This document shows positions 10,220-22,080 of a stretch of DNA of 64,000 nucleotides, piece by piece. Both the position numbers and the translations under genes were made by a program. Numbering within the stretch: the first letter of the stretch is position 1; each line of letters starts with the position of its first letter. The notes under the pieces were generated by a model. It did no database searches. It worked only from the letters and a program-made list of their open reading frames with translations, and was not told the DNA's origin. Origin of the DNA: Dendrolimus kikuchii (Eukaryota > Arthropoda > Insecta > Lepidoptera > Lasiocampidae); contig CM034398.1 in NCBI GenBank assembly GCA_019925095.2, positions 7,393,001 to 7,457,000 of the forward strand, written 5' to 3'.

Positions 10220-11435
10220 ATTATCTACAAATTAAATAGTTTTTAAATTAAATTCATAAAATATTCGGGCCGTTTTAGTATTACGCCAAAAGGAAGGTGT
10301 GTACTGATAAGCAGCGTTGTGTCGGATATCACGCCAGCACAGCAATAAGCTGAGTGCAAACCTTGTTTGCTGAAAGTACGGTGTACAAATTCTCAAAATA
10401 AGTTTTTATTTTTAAGATACATGTCAGCAATGTACGTCGCTATTTCTTCAAATTTGTTTTACTTTCTTTCTCTTTCTGATTTAAGTCTATGTTTATATGG
10501 ATCACTTTGGTAGATTCTTCCAAATTGACAACAGAAATGGACCGTCTAGTATCGGTTTTAACGACTAGCGGTCGTATTATTCATTTTTGATGTATGCACT
10601 ATAAGTTTATATAGGTGTGGGTTACAGGTAAATACAAGACGATCATGAAATTTTATTTCCAGAGTAACTCTCCACGTGCGAGCCCGCACACACGGCCTCT
10701 TGTTTCATAAATATGAAAGTAGCTTTACCTTAACATAATGGGCTTTCAATCATCTATCTCCCCAACAAAGTCACTACTGATGCGTGGACATCCCTTGATT
10801 AATACGAACCCGGACCCTTTCACCGGGAAAAACCTTTATAGCGATATCATTTTCTCTTTGATATGTCTTTGATACAGTATGACTTACAAGGTCAGGTGTG
10901 TAGTATTTTTCTAGTATGTGCAATGTCCTAGTCACCTTCCTTACGTATTGCAAAACCCGTCTATAGTTCCATTACCCGGTGTCATAATAAAAATTTATTT
11001 ATATACCGAGACTAATTTTTCTAAATTAATCATTGAGTACTAACTAACTCTGTTTCAGAATAATTTCTAGAAACGACATTTTTTTATAATTTATATTTAA
11101 CATGTTGACTATAACTCGATAAAAAAGTCTAGAAAGATCCCTTATGTATAAATGTTTCTTTTAAGTAAGGCATTTTTTTTAAGTTGTATGCGTAAATTAT
11201 GTGGTATATATACATACGACACGTAGTTATAAGTGTGCTTAATAGTAATGTATCCACTGGAACTGATTCTACCCTTATTAATTAGCTTATTTCATATTCC
11301 TCTACTTATTAAAAATATAAATGTATTTAAACACAAATTAAAAAGGTTTTGATGAAAAAATGTTCCAGACTACCTAAATTACACTATGACTTTATAAGAG
11401 TAAAATTAATAAATATAATTAAAATAGTATACAAA
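10220..11435. other. Intergenic; weak match to 30810-31050
   Basis: 10265-10480 shares phrases with 30830-31040 in inverse orientation (GTTGTGTCGGATATCACGCC and GTACAAATTCTCAAAATAAG). Both are probably old copies of one element. The rest is AT-rich without features. Confidence 0.4.
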
Positions 11436-11834
11436 TCTCTAATATTATAAAATTCTAAATATGCCGTGTCTGTACATTGAAGCTATTTAAAAAAAACAAC
11501 TGGAATATACTATATAAACATTGCATTTTTTTAGATTTCTTGTCTGTTTGTTCGGGATTCAAGTAAAAGCTATTAAGCCGATTTCGATGCAGTTTTCGTT
11601 GATCGACAACTAATTCTTAGACTTAAACTCTGCGCAATTTTTTATCATGAGAATCCCGCGGGAATTTTCCCAGGAGCGGTTTGAAATTGTTCGGATACAA
11701 GAAAATAAACTTAACGACAAAGTTTCCACTAAAACGATAGCTTACATTCTTTTTTAAATGCTGCGATCATTTGTTTTTCGGGAATCACGCGGCAATGAAA
11801 TCCCTTGACTTGTTCTTGAACTTGCATGTTCTAG
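11436..11834 (+). mobile_element. HelA-type Helitron, degraded 3' end
   Basis: The 5' end TCTCTAATATTATAAAATTC (TC at 11436, preceded by A) matches the HelA start. The body has TGCCGTGTCTGTACATTGAA, TTGTTCGGGATTC, CGATTTCGATGCAG and GAATCCCGCGGGAATTTTCC. It ends with CTAG at 11831-11834 followed by T, but the hairpin before it is decayed. A second HelA 5' region begins directly after it. Confidence 0.65.
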
Positions 11835-12050
11835 TAATATTATAAAATTGTAAAAGTGTAGTTTTTTGTTCCTTACATTTTTTTTGTTTATCTGTTTGTT
11901 CGGGACCACGTAAAAATTGCTGGACCGATTTTAATGCGGTTTTCGCTATTCGATAGTAAATTCCCGGATATAAAATCTGCTTTAGTTTATATCCCGAGAA
12001 TCCTACGTACATTTTCTTGGAGAGGTTTAAAGTGGCCGGGTCTAATTTTT
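11835..12050 (+). mobile_element. Second HelA-type Helitron, 3' truncated
   Basis: The sequence TAATATTATAAAATTGT right after the CTAG of the preceding copy matches the HelA start without its first bases. TTGTTCGGGACCACG, ACCGATTTTAATGCGG and ATATCCCGAGAATCC follow in HelA order. It stops where the 330-bp repeat starts at 12051. Confidence 0.6.
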
Positions 12051-12383
12051 ACAAGCTTTTATTTAACTTGCAATGGATGTCCCTGTGTATGTATGTAAGT
12101 TCTGGTGGAATCTTGCAAGATAAATTTGACCAACTTCGCGGTTTCCGATTGAGCTGAAATTTTGCATGCGTATGTATATCGCGTGACAATGCAATAATAT
12201 GGTACGATGGAGCTGGTCTGATGATGGAGTCGGAAGGTGCCCATAGGAACTCCTGTATGTACTAAACAAGATAGACCCGTCGTGTTTGGGCTCGTTTTAC
12301 TTGTCTTCGCTAGCACTCTGTTGCTAAATTATATCCAGGATCTCAAAAGCTTGTATTTAAAAACCTTTTTAAAAAAGCTTATT
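12051..12383 (+). mobile_element. 330-bp repeat, inverted partner of 9321-9652
   Basis: Opens with ACAAGCTTTTATTTAACTTG and closes with CTTTTTAAAAAAGCTTATT. It aligns along its whole length with 9321-9652 in reverse complement. The open frame running through it (12237-12662) is a chance frame spanning repeat and flank. Confidence 0.65.
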
Positions 12384-13664
12384 TTTTATTACGTTGTGAA
12401 ATTTTCACTGATCCATAAAATCTTTAGTAAAACAATTCCAGTTTTGTATGCCTTTATTAACATTACCCGAGTTTTACGGAATTTTCCGGGATTCATGTAT
12501 TTTCATACTAAAAAACCCATTACCACGCCGAAAATAACTTTTGATTTTATATTTAGCAAAATAACTGTAATCTTTGTTACCGATTCAACGTGGACAAAGT
12601 CGCGGGAAAATAGTAGTAATAGAATAAGATTGATTTCAATTAGACATATAAATTCATTATAATATCTGATAAATTACATGTCATGCTATACCCCAAAAGG
12701 GTTAATGTATAATTATATTTCATGTAAATGTTAAGCCTCCAATAAATGAGTATGAATATAAACACGAACATGAACATGGACATGGACATGGACATGAACA
12801 TGAACATGGATTTGAACATGAACATGAATATGAGTTCGTGTGACGCACTCCGGCGCGATCGGTAGCAATCCTATTCCGAAATCAGCATTCTTTAACCAAC
12901 TTCATTTTGAGAGTCCGAGAATTTGTCTTTCTCTTATGGTCTAAGAACGCTATATAATAGTAGTCAATACAACATAATATGTAACTCACAATATTAAGAT
13001 TATCAAATTATGTTCAGTCGGAGTACATTGTTAATCGTCTCTGCGGTTTCCTCTATACCGAGCTCAGTTTGCATTCTAAAGGTTTCGCTCGGTTCCCCGC
13101 AAATCTGTAACCACCTCTAGCGGAATTGAACAAGTTTAAATTTATGTTCACTTAGTCGAATAACTTTATTAATAGTAGGTCGGTGCTTTCAATGTTTTGG
13201 GGTTCTGAAGTCATTTTGATATAACCGTAAGCCTTAAAACTATCATGACTAGCGCTGGCCGTATACCTATGTATATTGTTTAACTTTTTAACTGTTAACC
13301 TATAATAATAAAGGATTTATTTATGTTTCTTACTTTACATATACGCACAAATACTCAGTCACATTAAAGTATACGCAACACGCACACACATACGCACGCA
13401 CGCACAAACCGCATACCTACACACACATGCGCTCACTTACACTCACACAAACACGTGTCGCGCGCTCATAGCTGCGAATGCCACTTGGGTTCGTTATTTT
13501 TTGTTATTTTCTATGTTTAGTTTCAAGTTCATTATATTTGCAATGTATCCTGTGCTATAATACTATAATATACTTCATTGCCTTGTGGTGGGAGTTGTCA
13601 CTGCAGCACTTTATACTTTTGCAGTGCAACGAACTGTTCTGTAATTATGTAAAGATGATAGATA
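12384..13664. other. Intergenic with simple-sequence patches
   Basis: AT-rich sequence holding a GAACAT-type hexamer array (12762-12832) and an imperfect CA/CG-rich stretch (about 13340-13455). No gene is supportable. Confidence 0.5.
12762..12832 (+). repeat. Hexamer tandem array (GAACAT/GGACAT)
   Basis: About a dozen consecutive six-base units of the form GAACAT or GGACAT. On the minus strand this reads as an artefactual Met-Phe/Met-Ser dipeptide ORF. Confidence 0.85.
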
Positions 13665-13805
13665 GATAACACTTTATTGTTCCAAATATACAATTTCAAA
13701 AATACACAATTACAATATTGTCATGGTAGAAATAATAGGCGGCCTTATCGCTTAAAGCAATCTCTTCCAGGTAACCTAACTTGAGGAATTGTTTAACCTA
13801 ATCTG
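13665..13805 (-). mobile_element. Retroelement 3' end with AAGCAATCTCTTCCAGG block
   Basis: The minus strand reads CCTGGAAGAGATTGCTTTAAG, CGATAAGGCCGCC and an AACAATAAAGTGTTATC tail. The same order occurs on the plus strand at 62785-62905 and partly at 62490-62530. An AATAAAG-type tail followed by short repeats suggests a retroposon 3' end. Parent element unknown. Confidence 0.5.
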
Positions 13806-13829
13806 GCGATGTAGGTGGTGCAGATTATT

Positions 13830-15641
13830 AGGTATATCATAAATAAACATACTTAAAATACATATTTTATAAATTAAATACACATATCAACATGTGTTTC
13901 TTTAGATCAATGAAAAAAAAATATTTATTTTAATTAAACTTATATTAGACATGCCACAAATATTCGGCATCTCTCAGTATACGGCCATTTTTTTATCTAT
14001 ATTAATTAGCTAAATATTCGTGGTATTTCTAGTTAAAACGTAGTTTAACTGTCAATAATTTGATTGAAATATGTATGTATGTACATTTTTAAGTAACATG
14101 CGTTCTTTTTCACGCTTTAGCATTCGGTATTCGCCCAATTACTACACAGTTTCGGCCGAATACTGAGTAGAAACTGAGTATTCGTGGCGTATCTTTAATT
14201 TATACATTATAGATTTTTTTAAAATAAATTACAGTGTCTATATTAATAACATTTTCAACACACTTGCTCATAAAGTGGCTCTATGGTCACCGCAATTAGG
14301 CACAGAATGACACCCATTCTCAAACTGTGAGTAAAAAACATTATAACTCACTAGTGAGTTATAGTTTTTTTTTTTAATTTTATTGGTTGAGTTGCTTTGT
14401 TCTTAAAAAAGTTTTTATTCAAAAAAAAAAAGATCGTGTTCTATAGAACAAATAAATTAATGTTCCTATTGCTTGCTCATTTCATGCAACTTCTTATTTA
14501 AATAGATAATTTTAACTCGTACGTGTTTAATAAATAAAACTTTCACTCATATGTAACTTTTTTTATCTACTAAATAAAATGAGTTTTTGTTGTTATTTTA
14601 TTCACAAGTGTGTTGAAAAACGTCGTATGATACACGTGTGTATTGATGATTACCGTCCTCGGCTCTCTTAAGACCCTCGCCTACGGCTCGAGTCTCAATG
14701 GCGCCTCGGCGGTAATCACCAATGTTACACACTAGTACCATAATGTACTATTATTCGACGAGTATAACGCAAAAGGTGTAGTGAAATAAATAAAAAAAAT
14801 AAGTAGGTCCGCTATATATGTCAGGGGATGTAATTTTTTGAAGTGAAACTTCTGAATCTTTGTGATTTGGAACTCGATGAAATAAAAAAGCGACACTAAA
14901 AAGAGATAACCACATAAATCTATAGGACTAAGCCTGCGAAAGAATGAGACACGTGGTTTATATTGTGCAGCACAGATTAGAGAGTCAATACCGATAACTA
15001 AACATAGGTCCAATTTGGACAGAACCAAATCTGATAATAATATTTTTTGAGTAAAACAGTGAAAAATTGAAAGTAGTACTTAAGAAATTTATTTTGAATT
15101 ATAATATGTTAACAGATGTAGGCTAAAGGAAATATTTATATTAATAAAAGTTAGGGAAGAATTATCTGTGAGTAGATTCTCCAAAGTTCTACTGCGAGTG
15201 AACTGCACACACACAGTTTTTTTTCAGTGTACATAGTCGTGGTTGACGCCGTTAATTAGATGTGCCAAAATCGTATCGTTTTGATAATTTTTTATTGAAG
15301 TCAATCGGTAATGATATATTAAGGTTTAGTAGTAACACGTATAAAACAGTGGTCGTTCCTCGCGTCTATGAAACCCCATAATGGGCGTAGATAGCTACAC
15401 ATTTGGCCAATTTTATATGAAATGGCTTTTATCAACAAATTACTTAATTGCATCCAAATATTTGCTTTTATACTTACGGTCTTATTCATATTGCGTTAGA
15501 GTAAGTTTGAAAGCTTCTTTAAGGTTAAATTTCTATAGTAATGTTAAAATAGCTAATACGTAACATGAAAGGGTCTGTTTGCACGTGTGTAAATTATGAT
15601 ATTTAGTGTCATGCCACCTTCAAGCAATGCGTAGTTGATGC
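13830..15641. other. Intergenic, AT-rich
   Basis: Only short ORFs, none resembling a known family. No confident repeat match. 14640-14730 is locally GC-richer without further meaning that I can see. Confidence 0.45.
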
Positions 15642-15839
15642 AAGGGAAGCTACTTGGTGGTTATTGCCCGTGCAACTTCTCTGAGTCTCCACACAAGCTG
15701 TCTTGATTATTGTTCGGATTGCCCCTTATCAAAGGGGAAAGCCTTCATGATCAACTATGGTCTAATCCCTTGCAAAGGACCCAGTATTGTGCGTAAATAG
15801 CATTTCGCCCGCTTTAAAAAAAAAAGGGAAGCTACTTGA
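15642..15839 (+). mobile_element. Small A-tailed retrocopy with 15-bp target-site duplication
   Basis: AAGGGAAGCTACTTG occurs exactly at 15642-15656 and again at 15825-15839. Between them lies about 168 bp beginning GTGGTTATTGCCCGTG and ending in a run of A. A direct repeat plus 3' A-tract is the standard mark of LINE-mediated retroposition. The insert contains a hairpin at CCCCTTATCAAAGGGG (about 15723). I do not recognise the parent RNA; no convincing box A/box B pair is visible. It could be a SINE or a processed small RNA. Confidence 0.7.
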
Positions 15840-16166
15840 AAAGGGCGTATCTAGTATAAATAGAAGGAATAAATGTACATTATAGTATTTGATAATTTAA
15901 ATTCGAATCACACATGACTGACAAAGGATGGTGTATAGGCTGACATTGTTATGTACTACTATGTATAATTTCAGACATATTTGTGATAGTAAAAAAATCT
16001 TTTAAGATAATACACATGTTTATTATTACCAAGCAGTGTTAATGTTTTATTTTTCAAATTAGTCCATACATATTAACTACGTCATAACTATTACATACCA
16101 TACATATTAAAACTTACAAACATTGTGTTAATATAATTATCGATATAATTAGTATAAAATACTCTA

Positions 16167-16172
16167 TTTATT
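16167..16172 (-). terminator. Putative polyadenylation signal of the GMC gene
   Basis: AATAAA on the minus strand, about 15 nt after the GMC stop codon at 16187-16189. Its closeness to the stop is unusual but possible, and other AT-rich candidates lie downstream. Confidence 0.4.
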
Positions 16173-16186
16173 CTTTAAAAAAATTA

Positions 16187-19100
16187 CTATCCACTTCTGT
16201 ATTCTTCTTTAATTAAATCTGATGCTCTTTCAGCGATCATAATCGTAGGTCCATTTGTATTGCCAGTTGTTATTGTAGGCATTATACTAGCGTCTATTAC
16301 TCGAAGAGACTTCACACCATACACCCTAAGTCGTCCATCAACAACAGCAGTTTTTGGATCCGGACCCATTTGACAGGTACCTACTGGATGATAAACTGTA
16401 ACAGGCGTGGTAAGGCAGACACATCTCCAATAACTGTATCCACCTTTTTTATACTTTTTACAAGGTTTCCAAAGTGTTCCTAAATTAGCCTTTATAGATC
16501 GAAAATATTTAGTATTAATTATATTGTTTGCTACACTCATAATTCCTTTGACAACATCGTCTAAGTCATCATCATCTTCTAAATAATTTGGACAAATGAC
16601 TGGATGATCATCGGGGTTGTTAGATTTTAAAGTAATATTACCTCTTGATCGTGGGTGGAGAAGACTAAAACCAATTAAATATAGAGTATGATCCTTAATT
16701 AGTTCTTCGATTTCTTTTACTACTGAAGGTTTATAATTAAATTGAGATTCGCCAAACACACTCCTTATCATAGTTGAATTTTTCCAAAGTATTATAAAAT
16801 GCGTTTGATAGTCTGCTTGGTTTGATTTAATATTCTTGGAGTAAAATGATAAAATGTTTTCTAAAACACTTTGTGCTAAAGGACCCTTGCGGTTATAAAA
16901 GTATTCTATTGTACTAAATGTACTATTGAAAGGCTGTGATGGACCAGTTCCATATATAGGGATTGGCACAAAAAGATGATCCTGAAGATTTTGTCCTATG
17001 TTTGGTTGATCTACCTTGCATTCTATACTTTTTGAATTTAAATGTTTCTTCGGTCCGATTCCTGATAACATCAATAGCTGTGGTGTGTTGATTGATCCGG
17101 CACATAATATTACTTCCCGTGTTGCAAATAACGTTAATATTTTCTTTCTATATTTTACACTTACACCATAAGCTTTGTTCGATTTGTTTATAAGTATTTT
17201 TAGAACAAAAGCATTGGTTAGTATCTTTAAATTTTTTCTTTTCCATATGGGATTTAAGTAGGCTGTTGCTGTACTTACTCGAACTCCGTTGGACGCTGTA
17301 GATGTTACCATCCCTGATCCAAGTAGTTTAGCTGTATTCAAATCTTGTACATTTTTTATTCCTATTTCATTAAGTGAATCTAATATACCATCAAGAACAC
17401 ATTGATAACTGTTGTTAATTCTGTTTATATACAACGGGCCACAATGCCCATAACTATTGCTTATATTTGGACACCTGAGCAATTCAATATTCTGTAAGTT
17501 TTCGGCCTTTTTAAAATATTTCTCTACAATATCTGGATGCCATTCTTTGTTGCCTTTATCATGCCATATCTGATAATCTTTACGTACCCCTCTTACATAT
17601 AACATACCATTAATACTACTGGATCCACCAAGTATTTTACCTCTTGGCCAGTAAACAGATCTATTCCCTAGTGCTGCATTGGTTCTTCTACACGGTGTAG
17701 TATAATATGCCCAATCAGCTTGAGAATGATATAGGTCTCGACTTAATCTTGGAATCTAAATAATAATGAACCTTTATTAATCTAATAAGAGATAAAAAAA
17801 ATATTTTAATGTATATTCTATACACTGTTTTCTAACCAATAATTATTATATGTAGTATTATAGTATATTTGAGAATAATTAACTTGAAATATCAATGAAA
17901 ATAGGTAGCTCGCCCTTATTACTCTTAAGAGTAACTTCCTTACTTGCTATTGTTTGAACAATAGTTAATATAATTCTGGTTATCATGTAAAATATTGTTG
18001 AAACCAGGATCCAATAACACACACATACTAGTTTTAAGTAGTATAATTACAATTTATTGTAGGAGCGTAGTGCGGTTGTAGTAGGTAATGAGAAGGAGAT
18101 TAGAAGCCAATAGGCGGCGTTAGTATTACATACAATTAAATATTGATGTGACCTACCCTCGCTTTATCACTATTTTCAATTTTATAATTAAAATATGCCA
18201 TTTGACTAACGTGAAAAAATGTACCTACAACAGTTTTATGCAACCATACTTACAATACTTTCAATAGGAGGTATTCCGCCTGCTTCTAGCAAAAGGACTT
18301 TCCCTTTACTTTCTTCGGTCAAACGATTAGCTACAACACATCCTGCTGATCCTGCACCTACTATTATAAAATCAAATTGTTCCTTATCTGGAAACAAGTA
18401 AATCGATCAATCAATGAAATATTTTATTTGTTCAAATTCACTGATTATCGTTTTATCAGATGTTGAAATATAAAGTGATCAAATGTGAATAATGTTTAAT
18501 TAAAATATCAATAAAATGTAATTAAAAAAATAATTTACTTTAGGAGACCGAGACGTTAGAGCTTACTTCGCTTAAAGAATTAAAACCAACGAGGTAATGC
18601 TGCCTTCTAGATACACTGACCAGTGACAATTTCGAACTTTAATGCAATGAAATAAGATACATCAATCTAATGGACGGTGTTTTGAAATAAGAAGATCTTG
18701 CAACCGCCTGACGTCGGTCCCCGACAAGTTTTTAAAGATAGGTTATAAAATTTATATAATTACTAGGATATGCCCGCGATTTCGTCCACGCTCAACTTGA
18801 AATTTCCGCGGTATTCCCGGGTCATAAAGTATCGCAGCATTTAAAAAATAATATTAGCTATCATTGTAGTGAAAATTGTGTCGCAATAAACTAATTTTTA
18901 CGCACCCGAATAACTACAAGCCGCTCCCGGGAAAATTCCAGCGGGGTTCCCGGGGCAAAAAACATAAATTTTATTACATTACATTTGCTATCGATCAGTA
19001 AAAGAATTAAATTCAATTGTTTTCTTTTATCTGGCCATTTCGTACCATTCCCGGAAAAAATCCCGCGGGATTCCCAGGCTAAAAAGTAGTGCCGAGTTTA

Positions 19101-19430
19101 AATCTAAAAATTAGCTGACGATCAGCGAAAACCACATCGAAATCGGAACCGTAGTTTTTACGTGGTTCCCGAACAAACAAAACAAACCGGGAAATAGACA
19201 AGATATCTAAAAAGATATGTCTATTCCATTTTTTTTAATAGCTTTAATGTACAGACACGGCATGTTTACAATTTTATAATATTATAGAAACAATACCGGA
19301 TATATAGGAATCCGTAGGCCAATCTTCAGTTATCAGACACTGTGAAGTATATAAAAACTTTATCATAGACAAGAATTGCTCCGCCGCAGCTCCTGTTGTA
19401 GGCGATAGGCAGGAAGAATCATTCCGATAG
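16187..19430 (-). CDS. GMC oxidoreductase (glucose dehydrogenase-like), three 3' exons
   Basis: FAD-dependent GMC-family enzyme. The exon model on the minus strand is 19430-19297, 18387-18254 and 17755-16187, which gives 611 residues. All joins are GT-AG and frame-consistent: donor GTATTG, acceptor TTTCCAG; donor GTAAGT, acceptor TTATTTAG. The first exon supplies the N-terminal region with SCLSPTTGA and an F-rich helix. The second carries the FAD site [13 protein letters not shown] (GAGSAG at 55-60). The third carries signature 1 [14 protein letters not shown] (127-140), signature 2 [16 protein letters not shown] (about 308-323), the catalytic HPVGTC His near 545, and [15 protein letters not shown], where Asn (near 588) replaces the second His, as in many insect members. 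The acceptor at 19431 implies a further upstream exon (start and probably signal peptide), which I could not find. Insect members are usually secreted and act on sugars or ecdysteroid-like substrates; the substrate here is unknown. No internal stop, so probably functional. Confidence 0.85.
18763..19288 (-). mobile_element. HelA Helitron inside the GMC intron
   Basis: On the minus strand it starts TCTATAATATTATAAAATTG (TC at 19288-19287) and ends GGGCATATCCTAG (CTAG at 18766-18763). A hairpin-forming GCGTGGACGAAATCGCGGGC precedes the end. T follows CTAG, as expected. It makes up 526 of the 909 bp of the intron between the first two modelled exons. Its 5' end is only 7 nt from the GT of the donor. 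No Rep-helicase, so non-autonomous. Confidence 0.8.
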
Positions 19431-20950
19431 CTGTAATAGTATTTATTTGTAAGTTGAATAAAAATATTAAATTTATTGTTATTTTGCCATTTACGAGGTT
19501 GCAGCATCTAGGGCTAAATCAGAACCATATACTACTAGCATGATGACATAAGCTTATTATTACTTTCAAATCAGAAGTAAATGATTGAATGATATATATA
19601 TGAACGAGGAAAATAAATAGATCAAAAATACTTACCAACTCATAGTCTGAAGAACACTAACTCAGTGTAAGAAATTTAATTGAAACGCAATTTAAAATAA
19701 AAATGTTTATACAGTAACATTTTAAAAGATAACAACCATTATTAGTCTTTAATTACAACATTTTGAACGATAAAGACAAATTATAATTATCTATAGACTA
19801 CACCGGTTTTGTGAAAATTTATTCAACTATAACACTGCAACTTAGTTTACTTATCGTTGACATCATTAACTGATTTATTCTAACATTAGCTGTTGCCCGA
19901 GACTTCGTTTGCGTAGATTTTTTTTAACAAAAACATAACTAACTTAAAGCAAAAAATATTTTTTTAACCACCTGCTTTCTACAGCATCTTAAAGTCGGTG
20001 TCAAGAAAAATGTAAAAACATGCTATAAGTTGTACATTTGTTGTTGTTTTTTATCCTTTACTTGACACCGACTTCAGTCGGTTTGGTTTTTATTATAAAA
20101 GATATATTTTTTTGCTTTTTAGTTGCAAAAGTACTTGAATAGCTTTAGAAATAATATATTAAGCACTTGTAGAAATTGTACTACTGGTAGGCGTATAAAA
20201 AGTTACTTACTATCTCACTCTTCGGTGTGGACGCTCGTTAACAAAGATTGTTCTCGATTTCCCTGCGAATCACCTCCTGATTTGGAAATCATGGGAACAC
20301 CTCGGGTGTATACTCTTACGAATAAAGAAAAAAATTAAAATCAGTCCACAATAGACGGAGAAATCGCATTACATGCACACAAAAAAAAGCGCCTGTAGAA
20401 AATGTAATACCTACTTTTAATAAGTAATGGTTACTCTCGATTTCCCTAAAATCCACTCACCAGATCCTGTATTGGCATATGTAACATAGCACCACCTCGG
20501 GAGTATAGACTTACAAGTAAAAAAAAAATTGAAAATCGGTTTACAATTGACGGAGAAATCTAGTAACGAACATACAAAAAAAAACATTGGCTTAGCGTTG
20601 ATATGTCAGTTAGTCAGTGAGGTCAAGTAATATATTGCCGGAGAAAATGATTCTAGCCTACCTTACTGCCGCTTGTAACGTGAAGAAAAATCGTTAGTTA
20701 ATAAACCTAATTCTCTCTGACATTGGGCGGCAGCCGTGCCAGTATGATTACTAGGCTCAAGGGAACTAAATACTAACATATTATATAGACATGGCAAGAA
20801 TAACAATAGAATTTATAATGCTGTAATGATTTTGAAAGGGTGAAATATGGGATTTTGATTAAGTAGCAATCTTGGCAACAGTTTAGGCTTCAAAATTAGT
20901 TACTAAACGACGCAATTTTCGTATAATACGACAAAGTCACAGTAAATTTA
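19431..20950. other. Upstream region of the GMC gene, exon 1 not found
   Basis: A minus-strand first exon with start codon and signal peptide should lie upstream of 19430, but I could not identify one. The stretch also holds two related blocks at 20160-20340 and 20380-20600 (GTTCTCGATTTCCCTGCGAA versus CTCTCGATTTCCCTAAAATC), a tandemly repeated old element. Confidence 0.45.
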
Positions 20951-20977
20951 TAGTTTGAATAAAAGTTCTTTATGTAT

Positions 20978-21240
20978 AACTAGCGGTCTATGCAGATGTT
21001 GTCCTGCCCTAAAAAAACCTCAAATTATAGAACCCGATTACAGCGTCAAGCTGTTTAGATTGATGGGTTACATTATTGAAGTTTTAGTAGGGATCCCTAA
21101 TTTTTATATAGCCTATATAGTCTTATTCAGAGATAATGTAGCATTCGAATGATGAAAGAATTTCCTCGGTCTCGGTCTAGTCGTTTTTGAGTTTATTCGT
21201 TACAAAAATACAAATCTTTCTTGTTTATAATATTAGTATA
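20978..21240 (+). mobile_element. LINE or other TE 3' relic
   Basis: ATGTTGTCCTGCCCTAAAAA and AGAACCCGATTACAGC match ACGTTGTCTTGCTTTAT and AGAACCCGATTACAGC at 25398-25440. A tail resembling (GTTACAAAAATACAAATC) follows. This repeat type is common in Lepidoptera. Class unclear. Confidence 0.4.
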
Positions 21241-21244
21241 GATA

Positions 21245-21850
21245 ATATAGATATAAATAGACATGATGGTTTATAGTATTTTCCATCTGTACTTGGTATA
21301 TGCTAATTACTTCTCTATTTAATTATCCATCTACATTTCATATAATGTTACGAAGAATAATATTCTGCGGTACGCATTTCCGCACTTGTCACATTGTCTG
21401 ATAAACATTATCCTATTTTGACACACTACTCTTTATGACAAGGATCCTCAGTAGAGTGTATTGATGACATCGTTTTGTCATATAATAAATTAGTAACTAA
21501 AATACATTGTCATACTAATATCTCATCTATCGTTTAGAAATTACGTTCATCGTACGCATGTCATGTACGAACACGACATTGACGACTATTTCTTTGCCAA
21601 TGCACAATGGAGATGTAAAATAATGCATAAAAAAAACAGATTAAGAAGGGCACACTATGTGCGGGCGAGAAGGCGTAGGAACGTAGAGGAAGGAACAAGA
21701 GAGAAAAAAACTTACTTCGCCATCAGTCCGCACTCCACTTTTCCCCGGGGGCTTCACACACCGCTAGCTTTCTCTATTATGTGATGCGTAGTAATCAAAG
21801 AATTAAATTATTTAATTATACGTGAATTTCCTTTACTTCGCCTGTTTCAT
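21245..21850. other. Intergenic with one unsupported short ORF
   Basis: A 73-codon frame at 21563-21784 (plus) is Arg/Lys-rich and GC-richer than its flanks, but it has no motif I know. I do not call it a gene. Confidence 0.4.
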
Positions 21851-21852
21851 GG

Positions 21853-22080
21853 TGCGGCTTCATCTGGGATAATGTTATAGATATAGATTGTTTCACGCAA
21901 GTATGGTGATGGGTTTAATCCGTTATTTAAGATGCGACATTATTCATGACGTTAAATATTGACAGATATATGTGTATGCATTAATGTAGCTATATATTAA
22001 CAAGGTCATTTTTTAAAGCTTTAAATAAGACGCATTCGGCCGCAATCTAAATCTTTAACACTTACGCAGATGAAGCCACA
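21853..22080 (+). mobile_element. MITE with ~38-bp imperfect terminal inverted repeats
   Basis: The left end TGCGGCTTCATCTGGGATAA and the right end CTTACGCAGATGAAGCCACA are imperfect inverted copies and continue inward through ATAGATTG/CAATCTAAAT. 228 bp, no ORF. A second copy in reverse orientation lies at 47192-47349. Superfamily not determined because no clear target-site duplication was seen. Confidence 0.7.

Noticed and set aside
9321..12383. LTR retrotransposon bounded by the 330-bp repeats
   Set aside because: The repeats are inverted, not direct, and no gag-pol lies between them.
12237..12662. 141-codon ORF
   Set aside because: Runs through a 330-bp repeat into unrelated flank. No domain, and the partner repeat at 9321 does not preserve it.
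21563..21784. 73-codon Arg-rich ORF
   Set aside because: GC-richer than its flanks but without motif or conserved context. Could be a UTR or TE piece; not enough to call.
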